64,000 bases of DNA from Collinsella sp. zg1085 (GTDB taxonomy: Bacteria > Actinomycetota > Coriobacteriia > Coriobacteriales > Coriobacteriaceae). Both the position numbers and the translations under genes were made by a program. Positions 35,324 through 43,678 of the stretch are shown in pieces (position 1 is the first letter of the stretch; each line of letters starts with the position of its first letter). Under the pieces are notes generated by a model. That model worked only from the letters and a program-made list of their open reading frames with translations, was not told the origin of the DNA and made no database searches. The DNA lies in the NCBI RefSeq assembly GCF_018889955.1, contig NZ_CP076545.1, forward strand, positions 1,550,001 to 1,614,000, written 5' to 3'.

Positions 35324-35872
35324 CTAGAGCACCTCTCTCTGAAGCATGTCGAACAGGCCATCCGCCCGCGCGTACAGCGCCATGCAGTCCTCCACCTCGC
35401 GCATGTCCAGGTCGCCCGCAACCCTACGGTACGAGCCGACGAGCTCCTTATAGTAGTCGAGTGGGAACGCGCTCGCACAGCGCAGGAGCTCGACCAACAT
35501 GCGCTCGCGGCTGAACACGCGGACGGGCGAACCGCTGGCTTCCATCACCTCGACGCCGACGGCCATCAGTCTCGGCTCCATGAAGTACTGCCGCACGCCC
35601 AGCCAGCAAATACGCGTGGAGTTGCGCGGTGTCGCAACGTGAATCAGTTCGGGAATCACGTCGGTAAGGCCGTGCAGATAGAAGGCGGAGTCCATGGTGA
35701 GCACGGCCTGCGGATAGAGCGTACACACCACCGCGCCGGGATCCGAGTGGCGCTCGTCGGAGTAGACCCCACGAGCGACCTTGAAAAGCGAGCTGGATTC
35801 AATCGCCTTGCCTATCTGGTAGGCAGATCCGTAGCGCTCAATCATTTCGTCGTATCCGTACAACATCCGCAA
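35324..35872 (-). CDS. abiEi: AbiEi antitoxin / repressor (system 2)
   Basis: The 182-residue protein has an N-terminal winged helix (YQIGKAIESSSLFKVARGVY) and the family's central motif (AVLTMDSAFYLHGLTDVIPE). It is expected to neutralise AbiEii and repress the operon. A 15-bp perfect inverted repeat lies 18 bases upstream of its start. It is shorter than system 1's antitoxin, as seen in the compact AbiEi group. Confidence 0.86.
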   Translation of the reverse strand: MRMLYGYDEMIERYGSAYQIGKAIESSSLFKVARGVYSDERHSDPGAVVCTLYPQAVLTMDSAFYLHGLTDVIPELIHVATPRNSTRICWLGVRQYFMEPRLMAVGVEVMEASGSPVRVFSRERMLVELLRCASAFPLDYYKELVGSYRRVAGDLDMREVEDCMALYARADGLFDMLQREVL

Positions 35873-35889
35873 TCTTCCGTCCGTATTTT

Positions 35890-35930
35890 ACTAAATACTC
35901 ACATCGTTCTATTTAATGTGAGTATTTAGT
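35890..35930 (-). promoter_or_regulatory. 15-bp perfect inverted repeat, likely AbiEi operator
   Basis: ACTAAATACTCACAT (35890-35904) and its exact complement (35916-35930) are separated by 11 bases just upstream of abiEi. AbiEi proteins are known to bind paired inverted repeats before their own gene. Confidence 0.75.
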
Positions 35931-36231
35931 TTAATCCATGATGTCAATCGTCGCAAGGCACCATGCCGTTGAAGCGCTTTTAGCAGCGCCCTTCGCAGGC
36001 AATTGTGGAGAACTAGGCGCCGCAGGCGAGTTTATCGGCCAGCTGTTTTATAGACACATAGAAAGGCTTTTGTAATCTTACCTCACCAGGGCGCAATCTT
36101 GTGAAGAGCGTGCTTGTGCACATCCGCAAGCTACTCGTGCCAGAGCGTCCTATGCTTGCGCCAGAGCGAAACTGTGTTGAGCAAAGGTAATGATATGACG
36201 CAAATCAGGCACACTTTTCTTCCTATATGCC

Positions 36232-36295
36232 GGAAGCCATCGCAAAAATGGACACCGGAAAGAGTCAGTTTGGCTGGTGGTAGCCTATTTAGCCA
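36232..36295 (+). repeat. 64-bp direct repeat, right copy beside tRNA-fMet
   Basis: This copy carries only the last codons of an aldo/keto reductase (KMDTGKSQFGWW) with no gene before it, and then joins the tRNA terminator. It shows that an aldo/keto reductase gene end was next to the tRNA before the AbiE segment was placed between. Confidence 0.92.
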
Positions 36296-36321
36296 GCAAT
36301 ACGCCTGTTTCAGCGGCAGAT

Positions 36322-36353
36322 AAAAAACCCTGACCTGTTCTCACAGGTCAGGG
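36322..36353 (-). terminator. Terminator of tRNA-fMet
   Basis: CCCTGACCTG (36328-36337) pairs with CAGGTCAGGG (36344-36353) around a 6-base loop; on the minus strand six T follow. It lies 9 bases past the tRNA end. Confidence 0.88.
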
Positions 36354-36362
36354 CTGTATTTT

Positions 36363-36439
36363 TGGTCGCGGGGGCAGGATTTGAACCTACGACCTCCGGG
36401 TTATGAGCCCGGCGAGCTACCAGACTGCTCCACCCCGCA
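36363..36439 (-). tRNA. Initiator tRNA-fMet (CAU)
   Basis: The 77-base cloverleaf has anticodon CAT, three G-C pairs at the base of the anticodon stem (GGG-CTCATAA-CCC), and no Watson-Crick pair at 1:72 (T opposite G). Both are hallmarks of the initiator. CCA is encoded. Confidence 0.95.
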
Positions 36440-36708
36440 ATGTCTGGGCGCATCTAGTGCGCAAGGGAGAATACTACGCTTCTGCACACCCTTAGTCAAA
36501 CAGAAAGATAATTCGGCGCTTATTCTCCACAATCCGCACTAACTCTTACCGCAACAACCTACAGCCCATCTCCCCATTCACACGCCCGCAGTATACAATT
36601 GAGCATGCGGTATATGTCCTGCACACCACTTAACGTGCACCACAGGCACCGCCCAACAAAGCCACCACGTGCAACCATCTCCTTGCCGCACACACCTCCG
36701 GAGGTTTC

Positions 36709-37584
36709 ATGCTCCTCGCTGTTGACATGGGAAACACCCAAACTGCCCTTGGTCTCTTTGACCAAGACACGCTCATTCAATCTTGGCGCATGCCAACCGA
36801 CCGCAGCTTTACCAAAGACGAGCTGCACCTCCGCCTTCTTGGCTACTTTCAACTACACAAGCTCAGCCTCGATATTGTCACTGGGATTGCCTTTGCAGGC
36901 GTTGTCCCTGACCTTTTGCGCTCGTGGACACTCGTTGCCCAGGAGCTCTCGCTTCCCATTATCCAAATCGGTCCTGATACCGCCCTTGTTACCAATGTTG
37001 TCGCTCCTAACCCCGCCGAGGTTGGTGCTGACCGCATTGCCAACGCAACCGCAGCCGCCACGCTCTATGGCAGCCCCTGCATTGTTGTTGATTTTGGCAC
37101 TGCCACCAACGTTGATGTCATCAACCACACGGGCGCCTACATCGGCGGCGTTATTGCTCCTGGTATTCGCGTAGGCCTTGATGCCCTTATCGCGCGAGCC
37201 GCCCGTCTTGCTAGTGTCCCGCTCGAAGCGCCGCAGCACACCATTGGAACAAGCACTCTTGAAGCTGTGCAAAGCGGCACTGTCATAGGTGCTGCCGCCA
37301 TGGCAGAAGGCCTTATCCGCCGTATTCAAGGCGAGCTACAAACACAAACCGCTACAAGCATATCCACAAATGCGGCCGCGCCCACAACCACACCAGCACC
37401 CACAGCCACGAGCTCCACAGCTCACAACAAACCCGCCACCGTCATTGCAACTGGTGGCCTTGCCTCGGTTGTTGCTACCTGCACCGACGTCTTTGATGTG
37501 GTTGATCAGCAGCTCACCCTGCGCGGGGTACACGAAATCTGGAAACGCATGCAAGCCATACGCACCGCGCATAGCCCACAGTAA
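36709..37584 (+). CDS. coaX: Type III pantothenate kinase with low-complexity insert
   Basis: CoaX phosphorylates pantothenate in the first step of coenzyme A synthesis. The ASKHA-fold motifs are present: AVDMGNTQTALG, GADRIANATAA with the catalytic Asp, VVDFGTATNVDV and VIATGGLA. Residues about 211-241 (TQTATSISTNAAAP, TTTPAPTATSSTAHN) form a Thr/Ala/Pro-rich insert before the last motif that usual CoaX lacks; the 291-residue length is correspondingly longer. GGAGG precedes the ATG. The core should be active, with the insert as a flexible surface loop. Confidence 0.9.
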   Translation: MLLAVDMGNTQTALGLFDQDTLIQSWRMPTDRSFTKDELHLRLLGYFQLHKLSLDIVTGIAFAGVVPDLLRSWTLVAQELSLPIIQIGPDTALVTNVVAPNPAEVGADRIANATAAATLYGSPCIVVDFGTATNVDVINHTGAYIGGVIAPGIRVGLDALIARAARLASVPLEAPQHTIGTSTLEAVQSGTVIGAAAMAEGLIRRIQGELQTQTATSISTNAAAPTTTPAPTATSSTAHNKPATVIATGGLASVVATCTDVFDVVDQQLTLRGVHEIWKRMQAIRTAHSPQ

Positions 37585-37648
37585 TTACGCAGGCTCAAAT
37601 CTCGCATACTCTGCAGTAACACGCGCAGACCCAGATACAAGCTCGGAT

Positions 37649-37704
37649 GCACGCTACGCCGAGCTCAAGTGCACGCTACGCCGAGCTCAGGCGCACGCTT
37701 TGCC
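37649..37704 (+). repeat. 22-bp tandem repeat, two and a half units
   Basis: GCACGCTACGCCGAGCTCA followed by a variable AGT or GGC occurs at 37649-37670 and 37671-37692, then partly at 37693-37704. It lies between coaX and folPK. Confidence 0.85.
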
Positions 37705-37767
37705 AAACACAAAAACCCAGCCTCACCCTACGGCATGCTAAATACCGCCGCAAGCCAAGCAGAACTT

Positions 37768-39483
37768 CTACAATACGCCCAGCTCACCAGTCACATGCCC
37801 GTAGCGCTCCTCAGGCTCCTTTACATCGATACCCTCAAAGCGGAAAAAGCGCGCTGGATCATGCATTAAATCTTCAAGCGGTACAAGCACAAAGTCACGC
37901 TCACCAAGGCTCGGATGCGGTAGGCGCAACTTATCGCCACCATGAACCTCGCCGTCCATCCAAATTAAATCGCAGTCAATCACCCGCGGTCCATTAACTC
38001 GCGCGCTCTTGGTACGATTGCGCCCCAGCCTGTTTTCAACTTGCATAAGCTGCTCAAGCAAAATCAGCGGCGCAAGCTCAGTCTTAATCTCAATGACTGC
38101 ATTTGCAAACGGTTCCTGCCGTGTTTCGTATGCCGGCTCACTCTCATAAATGCGCGAACAATTGGACACGCAGGTCATCGGAATCTCGGCAATGAGGTTT
38201 TTAGCTGCACGAATGTTATCGGTGCGCTTTCCCATATTGGAGCCAAGCGCAATAAAAGCACGGCGTGGCTGCGGACGCGCAATAGCCCAAAAGCCATTCA
38301 AGAACTGAGCAAATCCGGTTACATCATGCACGCGCACAATATTAGCGCCCAGCTGAATTGCTCCAAGACATACGCCATAGGTTGCCGCATCACGTGCCCG
38401 AGCATCAGTCACGCCCGAAATTGCACCCACAAAGCGCTTGCGCGACACGGCGCACAGCAGAGGGTATCCTAGCGAGGACAACTTGGCTGTCTCACGCTGA
38501 ATAACAATATCCTCATTGGCTTCTTTACCAAAACCAGGACCTGGATCAATGCAGATGCGGTTTCTATCCACACCTGCCTGCATTAAAGCGCGTGCCTGAT
38601 CTGACAAGAAACCCATAACTTGACGCATAATAGGCGCCGAATCAGGCAAGGTAAAACGCCGCAGCTGTGAACTCGCACCCAGAGTAGCGTCACGCTTGGC
38701 CGAGCGTGCCATAATGGCCTGAAGCTCATCGCTCGTTGGCGCCTGCTGCTCTGATTCAAGCATCAATGCAGCTTCTTGCTCACGCTGAGCGTCCGCACTT
38801 GCAGCACTATTCGCTTCATCTACCTGTTCAGGCGCTACTGCTGCCTCAGAGCCATTTGGCACCGACATGCCCAACAGAGGCAGCTGTGTCTGCATAATTC
38901 CTGTGGTTAAACGCCCACGCTTTGCCTTAGCGCCCCTACCAAGCTCAGCATTTGCAACACGCTGAGCCCGCTCCGCTGCATAAGCAGCTGCCGACGTATC
39001 CAGCTGCACCGCCGTATGACGGCGCGGTTCCTCAGCCAGTGGGTCGCCTGCATGCATAATAATAACGCCGCAGGTATTATGCGTTACAAACTCAACCATC
39101 TTAGGGTCAGTAAAGCCAGTGACATCATTAACAATGCTTGCACCCACGCGCACCGCAGCCTTTGCCACCTCAACGTGGCGCGTATCAATTGAGACAATAG
39201 CACCTTTTTGAGCCAGTGCGCGAATTACCGGCAGCACCCGCTTAGCCTCTTCATCAGCAGAAACCGGCGTAAATCCCGGACGTGTTGACTCTCCACCCAC
39301 ATCAATAATGTCGGCACCTTCGTCCAACATCTTAAGACCATAAGCAATAGCAGATTCGGGATCTACATGGTCGCCGCCGTCCGAAAACGAGTCAGGCGTT
39401 ACATTGAGCACGCCCATAATACGCGGACGGTCGAAGCTCAATTCATACTTTCCGCAGCGCCACGTCTTAGTATCGGTTGCCAT
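37768..39483 (-). CDS. folP-folK: Dihydropteroate synthase fused to HPPK (FolP-FolK)
   Basis: Two consecutive folate enzymes are joined in 571 residues. The DHPS part has MGVLNVTPDSFSDGG, DVGGESTRPG, SIVNDVTGF, and late motifs IDPGPGFGK and CAVSRKRFVG. From about residue 407 the HPPK part begins (RRAFIALGSNMGKRTDN) and ends with NGPRVIDCDLI and LPHPSLGERDFVL. Residues about 155-280 are a charged, Ala/Gln-rich insertion inside the DHPS barrel that normal DHPS lacks. HPPK pyrophosphorylates hydroxymethyl-dihydropterin and DHPS condenses it with p-aminobenzoate, so fusion passes the intermediate on. The frame is intact. Confidence 0.9.
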   Translation of the reverse strand: MATDTKTWRCGKYELSFDRPRIMGVLNVTPDSFSDGGDHVDPESAIAYGLKMLDEGADIIDVGGESTRPGFTPVSADEEAKRVLPVIRALAQKGAIVSIDTRHVEVAKAAVRVGASIVNDVTGFTDPKMVEFVTHNTCGVIIMHAGDPLAEEPRRHTAVQLDTSAAAYAAERAQRVANAELGRGAKAKRGRLTTGIMQTQLPLLGMSVPNGSEAAVAPEQVDEANSAASADAQREQEAALMLESEQQAPTSDELQAIMARSAKRDATLGASSQLRRFTLPDSAPIMRQVMGFLSDQARALMQAGVDRNRICIDPGPGFGKEANEDIVIQRETAKLSSLGYPLLCAVSRKRFVGAISGVTDARARDAATYGVCLGAIQLGANIVRVHDVTGFAQFLNGFWAIARPQPRRAFIALGSNMGKRTDNIRAAKNLIAEIPMTCVSNCSRIYESEPAYETRQEPFANAVIEIKTELAPLILLEQLMQVENRLGRNRTKSARVNGPRVIDCDLIWMDGEVHGGDKLRLPHPSLGERDFVLVPLEDLMHDPARFFRFEGIDVKEPEERYGHVTGELGVL

Positions 39484-39765
39484 GAAGTTCCTTTCGGCCT
39501 AAATACATCTGCTTGGTATTGTATCGAACTTGCACCTCCTACGCCGCATATATAGCCTACGTTCATGCAAGCCGTACGCACTATCCATGTTTATGACGCA
39601 GCCATATTGCCGCAATAGCCACACAAAAATTTGCCCGCTCCCGCTGAACATTCTGGTATGGTTCACATAATGTAATTACCCAGAAGAAGTCATGTAACTG
39701 CACAAAGGCTTTCCAGCGCAGGCACATGCCCGTCTTTGATTATCACACTTGCTCTAAGGAGTCTT

Positions 39766-40581
39766 ATGTCTAAAACCTATACTTTTACCTCTTGGAACGT
39801 CAATGGCCTTCGCGCGGTCATGAAAAAAGACCCAAACTTTGTCGAAATCTTTGCCCAGCTTAATGCTGACTTCGTTGGTATCCAGGAAACCAAGATGCAA
39901 GAGGGACAGCTTGAACTGGATTTACCGGGTTACCATCAGGTATGGAGCTATGCCGAGCGCAAAGGATACTCGGGTACCGCTGTATTTTCGCGCGAGGCTC
40001 CGCTCTCGGTGCGCCACGCTGATGCGGTTCTTGCCTACGCCACGCCCGAATCGCATGAGCTTGTGGCATGTGCCGCTACCGAGGGTCGCGTTTGCGCTCT
40101 TGAGTTTGAGCATTTCTGGTTTGTTGATGTCTACACGCCAAATGCTCAGGACAAACTTGCCCGCATTGATGTGCGCATGGCTTGGGACGATGCTTATCGT
40201 CACTTTTTATCTGCGCTTGAACAAGAAACCGGAAAACCGGTTGTTACCTGCGGCGATTTTAATGTAGCCCACAATGAAATTGACCTAAAAAACCCCAAGG
40301 CTAATCGTGGTAACGCAGGCTTTTCTGATGAAGAACGCGGCAAGTTTACCGAGCTTCTTGACGCTGGTTTTGTTGACACATTCCGCTCGCTCTTCCCCAC
40401 GCTTGAGGGGGTCTACAGCTGGTGGAGTTACCGCGGCAACGCACGCAAGAACAACACTGGCTGGCGTATTGACTATTTTCTGGTAAGCGAAGCGCTGCGT
40501 CCACATATCAAGTCAGCAAAAATCTTAAACGAGATATGCGGCTCCGATCACTGTCCGGTCACACTTACCCTTGAAATATAA
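39766..40581 (+). CDS. xth: Exodeoxyribonuclease III / AP endonuclease
   Basis: The 271-residue enzyme has SWNVNGLRAV, GIQETKMQ (metal Glu), YSGTAVFSR, CGDFNVAHNEIDLKNPK and the end GSDHCPV with the catalytic Asp/His. It cuts DNA at abasic sites and trims 3' ends in base excision repair. ATG 39766 is chosen because AAGGAG lies 7 bases upstream; an upstream frame extension is unsupported. It is divergent from folPK. Confidence 0.95.
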   Translation: MSKTYTFTSWNVNGLRAVMKKDPNFVEIFAQLNADFVGIQETKMQEGQLELDLPGYHQVWSYAERKGYSGTAVFSREAPLSVRHADAVLAYATPESHELVACAATEGRVCALEFEHFWFVDVYTPNAQDKLARIDVRMAWDDAYRHFLSALEQETGKPVVTCGDFNVAHNEIDLKNPKANRGNAGFSDEERGKFTELLDAGFVDTFRSLFPTLEGVYSWWSYRGNARKNNTGWRIDYFLVSEALRPHIKSAKILNEICGSDHCPVTLTLEI

Positions 40582-40717
40582 GTGCAGCTACCGCTTGGCT
40601 GCCACCGTGCCTCGCGCTAAATCTCTCGCTACCGCCTGACTGCCAACGCACCTCTCGGCTCATCTCGGCTGCCGTTAGCATCTCTCCTCAAAATCCAGCA
40701 GCTAGACAGTCACAGCC

Positions 40718-42739
40718 TCAGCAATCGCAATCCTCGCTGTCAGACAGAAGAACCACCGCAGCGTCAATTTGCTCATTGGTTCCCATAAGACCAAGCGTGT
40801 CCCCCGCTTCAAGCGGTGCACTCGCATCGTGTATGGGCATTACCAGCCCCTGATGCCGCATGGCAATAGCTTGCGCACCTGTTCGAGCACGCAAATTAAT
40901 CTCGGTAAGCGTAAGCCCTGCAACCTCGCAACGACCCACTTCAACCCAGCGCATATTTACCTCATCAAATGAAGCCATAAGCTGCTCAAAAGCTTGTACA
41001 CGTTGCGAGCGTGCCGAGTCCTCCATAGCCTCATATCCGCGTACCCGCAGCGCGTCAACAAAGGCCTGTATTTGGTTTGCCTTAAAATCAAGGTCAAGTA
41101 AGGTGTGGCGCAAGAGCTCAATACCACCCTCAAGCTCAGGACGAACCGCCTCAACTACACCCGCTTCTGCAAGCGATGCTAAACCGTCCTCAGTTGTTGC
41201 ACGTGCTGCAATACGCAACCCAGCGTGCATAGCCAGGCTCTCATACGCTATCTTTACCGCAGAGCTTTCCCGCGAGATAGTAAGAACCAGTTCACGCGCA
41301 CGCTCAACATGGGCATGGCGTAAAATCTCTGAATTGGCCGCATCTCCTACCAGAACAGGGATTCCCGCTGCTTCTGCAAGTTCAGCTGTTGGCAAATCGC
41401 GCTCAACCACCAGCACCGGCACCTCAAGCTCCGAGAGAACATCGGCAACCACCGAGCCTACCGTGCCATAGCCAACAATCACCACATGATTTTGCAGGTC
41501 ATGGGGTGGCTCTTTGAATGTGCTAACCCGCCGCTCAAATAAACGCTGCAAAACGGGCACGTGATGCATGTATGTCTCAAGCGGGCGCTCAAGCTTAAAG
41601 ACAAAACTATTAAGCGCAATCGAGATAACCGCACTACCCAAAATAAGCGCATATTGGTCAGCACTCAAAATGCCAAGTGCCATACCCGTTTGCCCAATAA
41701 TAAACGAAAATTCGCCAATTTGAGAAAGACCCGCAGCAATGGTTAGCGACGTGCTCACGCCCGCAGAAAAGAGCAGACCAAGCAGCATATTGATAAGCCA
41801 TTTGCCCAGAATAATTAACGCAACAAGCACAAGTAATTCGGGCATGTGAGCAAAGAGCGTTCCCGGATTTACCATCATGCCAACTGATGCAAAAAAGATG
41901 ATAGAGAACAGGTCTTGAAACGGAATAGTTTCTGCCGCTACCCGATGCGAGAGCTTAGACCCTGAAACCACAACGCCTGCCAAAAATGCACCAAGCGCAA
42001 CGGATAGGTCAAACAAAGTTGCTGCAGCGATTGCCGTACCAAGCGCAATAACAACAACTGCCAGTTGGAAGAGCTCACGCGGGCAAAAGCGCGCAATACG
42101 CACCAGCAGCCACGGTAAAACGCGTGAGCCTACTACCAGCATAAGTGCTACAAATACAACGGTTTTTATGAGTGCAAGCGCAATTTCTTGTGCAATTTCT
42201 TGCGGGCTAATATCGCCCGACCCAAATACCACGGGCAACACAACCAAAATAAGCACTGTCACTAAATCTTCAACAATCAACCAGCCCGTTGCAACCCGTC
42301 CACCCTGCGTATGGTAGAGACCCTCATCAGTTAAGTTTTTTATGAGCACTACCGTCGATGCAATCGAGACAGATAAACCAAGCATAACGCCTGCCGCAGG
42401 CTCCCATCCAAAGGCCTGAGCAAGTGCGTAACCTGCAAGTGTTCCCAAGGTAATCTGCAGAACAGCGCCCGGAATAGCAATGCCTTTTACCTCGTTTAAG
42501 TCTTTAAGAGAAAAATGCAAACCGGTGCCAAACATCATAAACATGACGCCGACCTCAGCTAGCTGATTCATAGCATGCGAATCGCCAATGAAGCCGGGAG
42601 TAAATGGTCCTACAGCCAAGCCACCCAGCAGGTAGCCCACCAGTGGCGGCAGTTTTAACATACGCGCTGTTAGACCTCCCACAAAGGCAGCAACGAGCGC
42701 CAGTACAAAAGTCATGAGTAAAATGGTATCTCCGTGCAC
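40718..42739 (-). CDS. Monovalent cation:proton antiporter with TrkA domains (KefB/YbaL-like)
   Basis: Residues 1-385 form the CPA2 antiporter domain with about 12-13 helices. From about 417 a TrkA-N domain with the NAD-binding loop (HVVIVGYGTVGSVVADVLSE, ERDLP, GDAANSEIL) follows, and a TrkA-C domain lies at about 590-665. These proteins exchange K+ or Na+ for protons in the cytoplasmic membrane under nucleotide control. The acidic C-terminus ends SDSEDCDC. The 673-residue length is normal. Confidence 0.9.
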   Translation of the reverse strand: MHGDTILLMTFVLALVAAFVGGLTARMLKLPPLVGYLLGGLAVGPFTPGFIGDSHAMNQLAEVGVMFMMFGTGLHFSLKDLNEVKGIAIPGAVLQITLGTLAGYALAQAFGWEPAAGVMLGLSVSIASTVVLIKNLTDEGLYHTQGGRVATGWLIVEDLVTVLILVVLPVVFGSGDISPQEIAQEIALALIKTVVFVALMLVVGSRVLPWLLVRIARFCPRELFQLAVVVIALGTAIAAATLFDLSVALGAFLAGVVVSGSKLSHRVAAETIPFQDLFSIIFFASVGMMVNPGTLFAHMPELLVLVALIILGKWLINMLLGLLFSAGVSTSLTIAAGLSQIGEFSFIIGQTGMALGILSADQYALILGSAVISIALNSFVFKLERPLETYMHHVPVLQRLFERRVSTFKEPPHDLQNHVVIVGYGTVGSVVADVLSELEVPVLVVERDLPTAELAEAAGIPVLVGDAANSEILRHAHVERARELVLTISRESSAVKIAYESLAMHAGLRIAARATTEDGLASLAEAGVVEAVRPELEGGIELLRHTLLDLDFKANQIQAFVDALRVRGYEAMEDSARSQRVQAFEQLMASFDEVNMRWVEVGRCEVAGLTLTEINLRARTGAQAIAMRHQGLVMPIHDASAPLEAGDTLGLMGTNEQIDAAVVLLSDSEDCDC

Positions 42740-42811
42740 GGAACCTCCATGGGTCGGGCTATCGCGTGTACGTAGCGAAGCGAGCTATCAAAGAGCAATC
42801 AAATATCTTCT

Positions 42812-43678
42812 TCACTCATACCCATGCAGCATAAATTTTTGCACAACGCGCTCAATGCGCCGTATCCACGGTACAAACAAGACCGCTAAAAACGCGCAAG
42901 TGGCTAGGCTATGCAAAATATCAAAAGGAAGCGCCGAAACAAGACGAGCAATGGCTCCTCCCCAGGTTAGAGGGCGCACAAAACCAAGAATATCGTAGCT
43001 ATTGATAATTGCACCAAAGATAAAACCAGAGAGTGCGCCATACGTAAGTACGAGCGCCATGCGTGGCTGCCCGTTTAAGCGCATAATGAGATGAGCGTCG
43101 TTAAGAAGCCCTGCACCATAACCAACAAGCCCCCAAGCATACATCTGCCATGGCGTCCACATTCCCTGTCCAAAAAAGAAATTGCTAGTGAGCGCTGCAA
43201 GTGCACCAACCATAAAGCCCTCGCGCCGGCCAAGCGCCACACCAGCAATAATTGCAATTGCCGAAACAGGCTTAACGTCTGGAATGGGAGCGAACAATAT
43301 TCTGCCGGCAGCCGCTAGTGCCGACAATACAAGCACCGGCATAAGTTGTCGAAGCCCTGGACGCGCGCGGTCATAGCTCATAAAAAACAGAACAAGTACC
43401 ACTATCACTACAAGCAACATAAGCGCAGCAGCAGGAATATCAGTCCAGATAAGGCTTGCCACCATGCAAGCGGGCACCAAGAGCAGCAGCGGATATTCAA
43501 GCCAGCGCATATGAGCAGCAGACATCGCATGTGTGACAGGCATTGGCGCAGGGGTCGACGGCAGAGCTGTTTTGTGAGAGGCAGGAGAAATTGGCTCTGG
43601 TAGAGCAGGGTTATGCAGGTCGGAAGAAGCTGCGGCAGGCGCAGCAGATTTATGCGGGGCGGAAGAACATGGTGTCAT
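42812..43678 (-). CDS. ECF transporter S component with Pro/Ala/Ser-rich N-terminus
   Basis: The last gene of an ECF operon encodes a membrane protein with about six or seven helices. Motifs PIPDVKPVSAIAIIAGVALG and GQGMWTPWQMYAWGLVGYGA recall the vitamin S-component group that includes cobalamin-type CbrT; the substrate is not certain. ATG 43678 follows GGGGAGGAG and gives 288 residues. The first about 55 residues are low-complexity and cytoplasmic. It overlaps the ATPase gene by 29 bases. Confidence 0.78.
   Translation of the reverse strand: MTPCSSAPHKSAAPAAASSDLHNPALPEPISPASHKTALPSTPAPMPVTHAMSAAHMRWLEYPLLLLVPACMVASLIWTDIPAAALMLLVVIVVLVLFFMSYDRARPGLRQLMPVLVLSALAAAGRILFAPIPDVKPVSAIAIIAGVALGRREGFMVGALAALTSNFFFGQGMWTPWQMYAWGLVGYGAGLLNDAHLIMRLNGQPRMALVLTYGALSGFIFGAIINSYDILGFVRPLTWGGAIARLVSALPFDILHSLATCAFLAVLFVPWIRRIERVVQKFMLHGYE

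Noticed and set aside
37289-37741. 150-residue plus-strand frame overlapping coaX end
   Set aside because: Alternate frame of the low-complexity coaX insert and tandem repeat.
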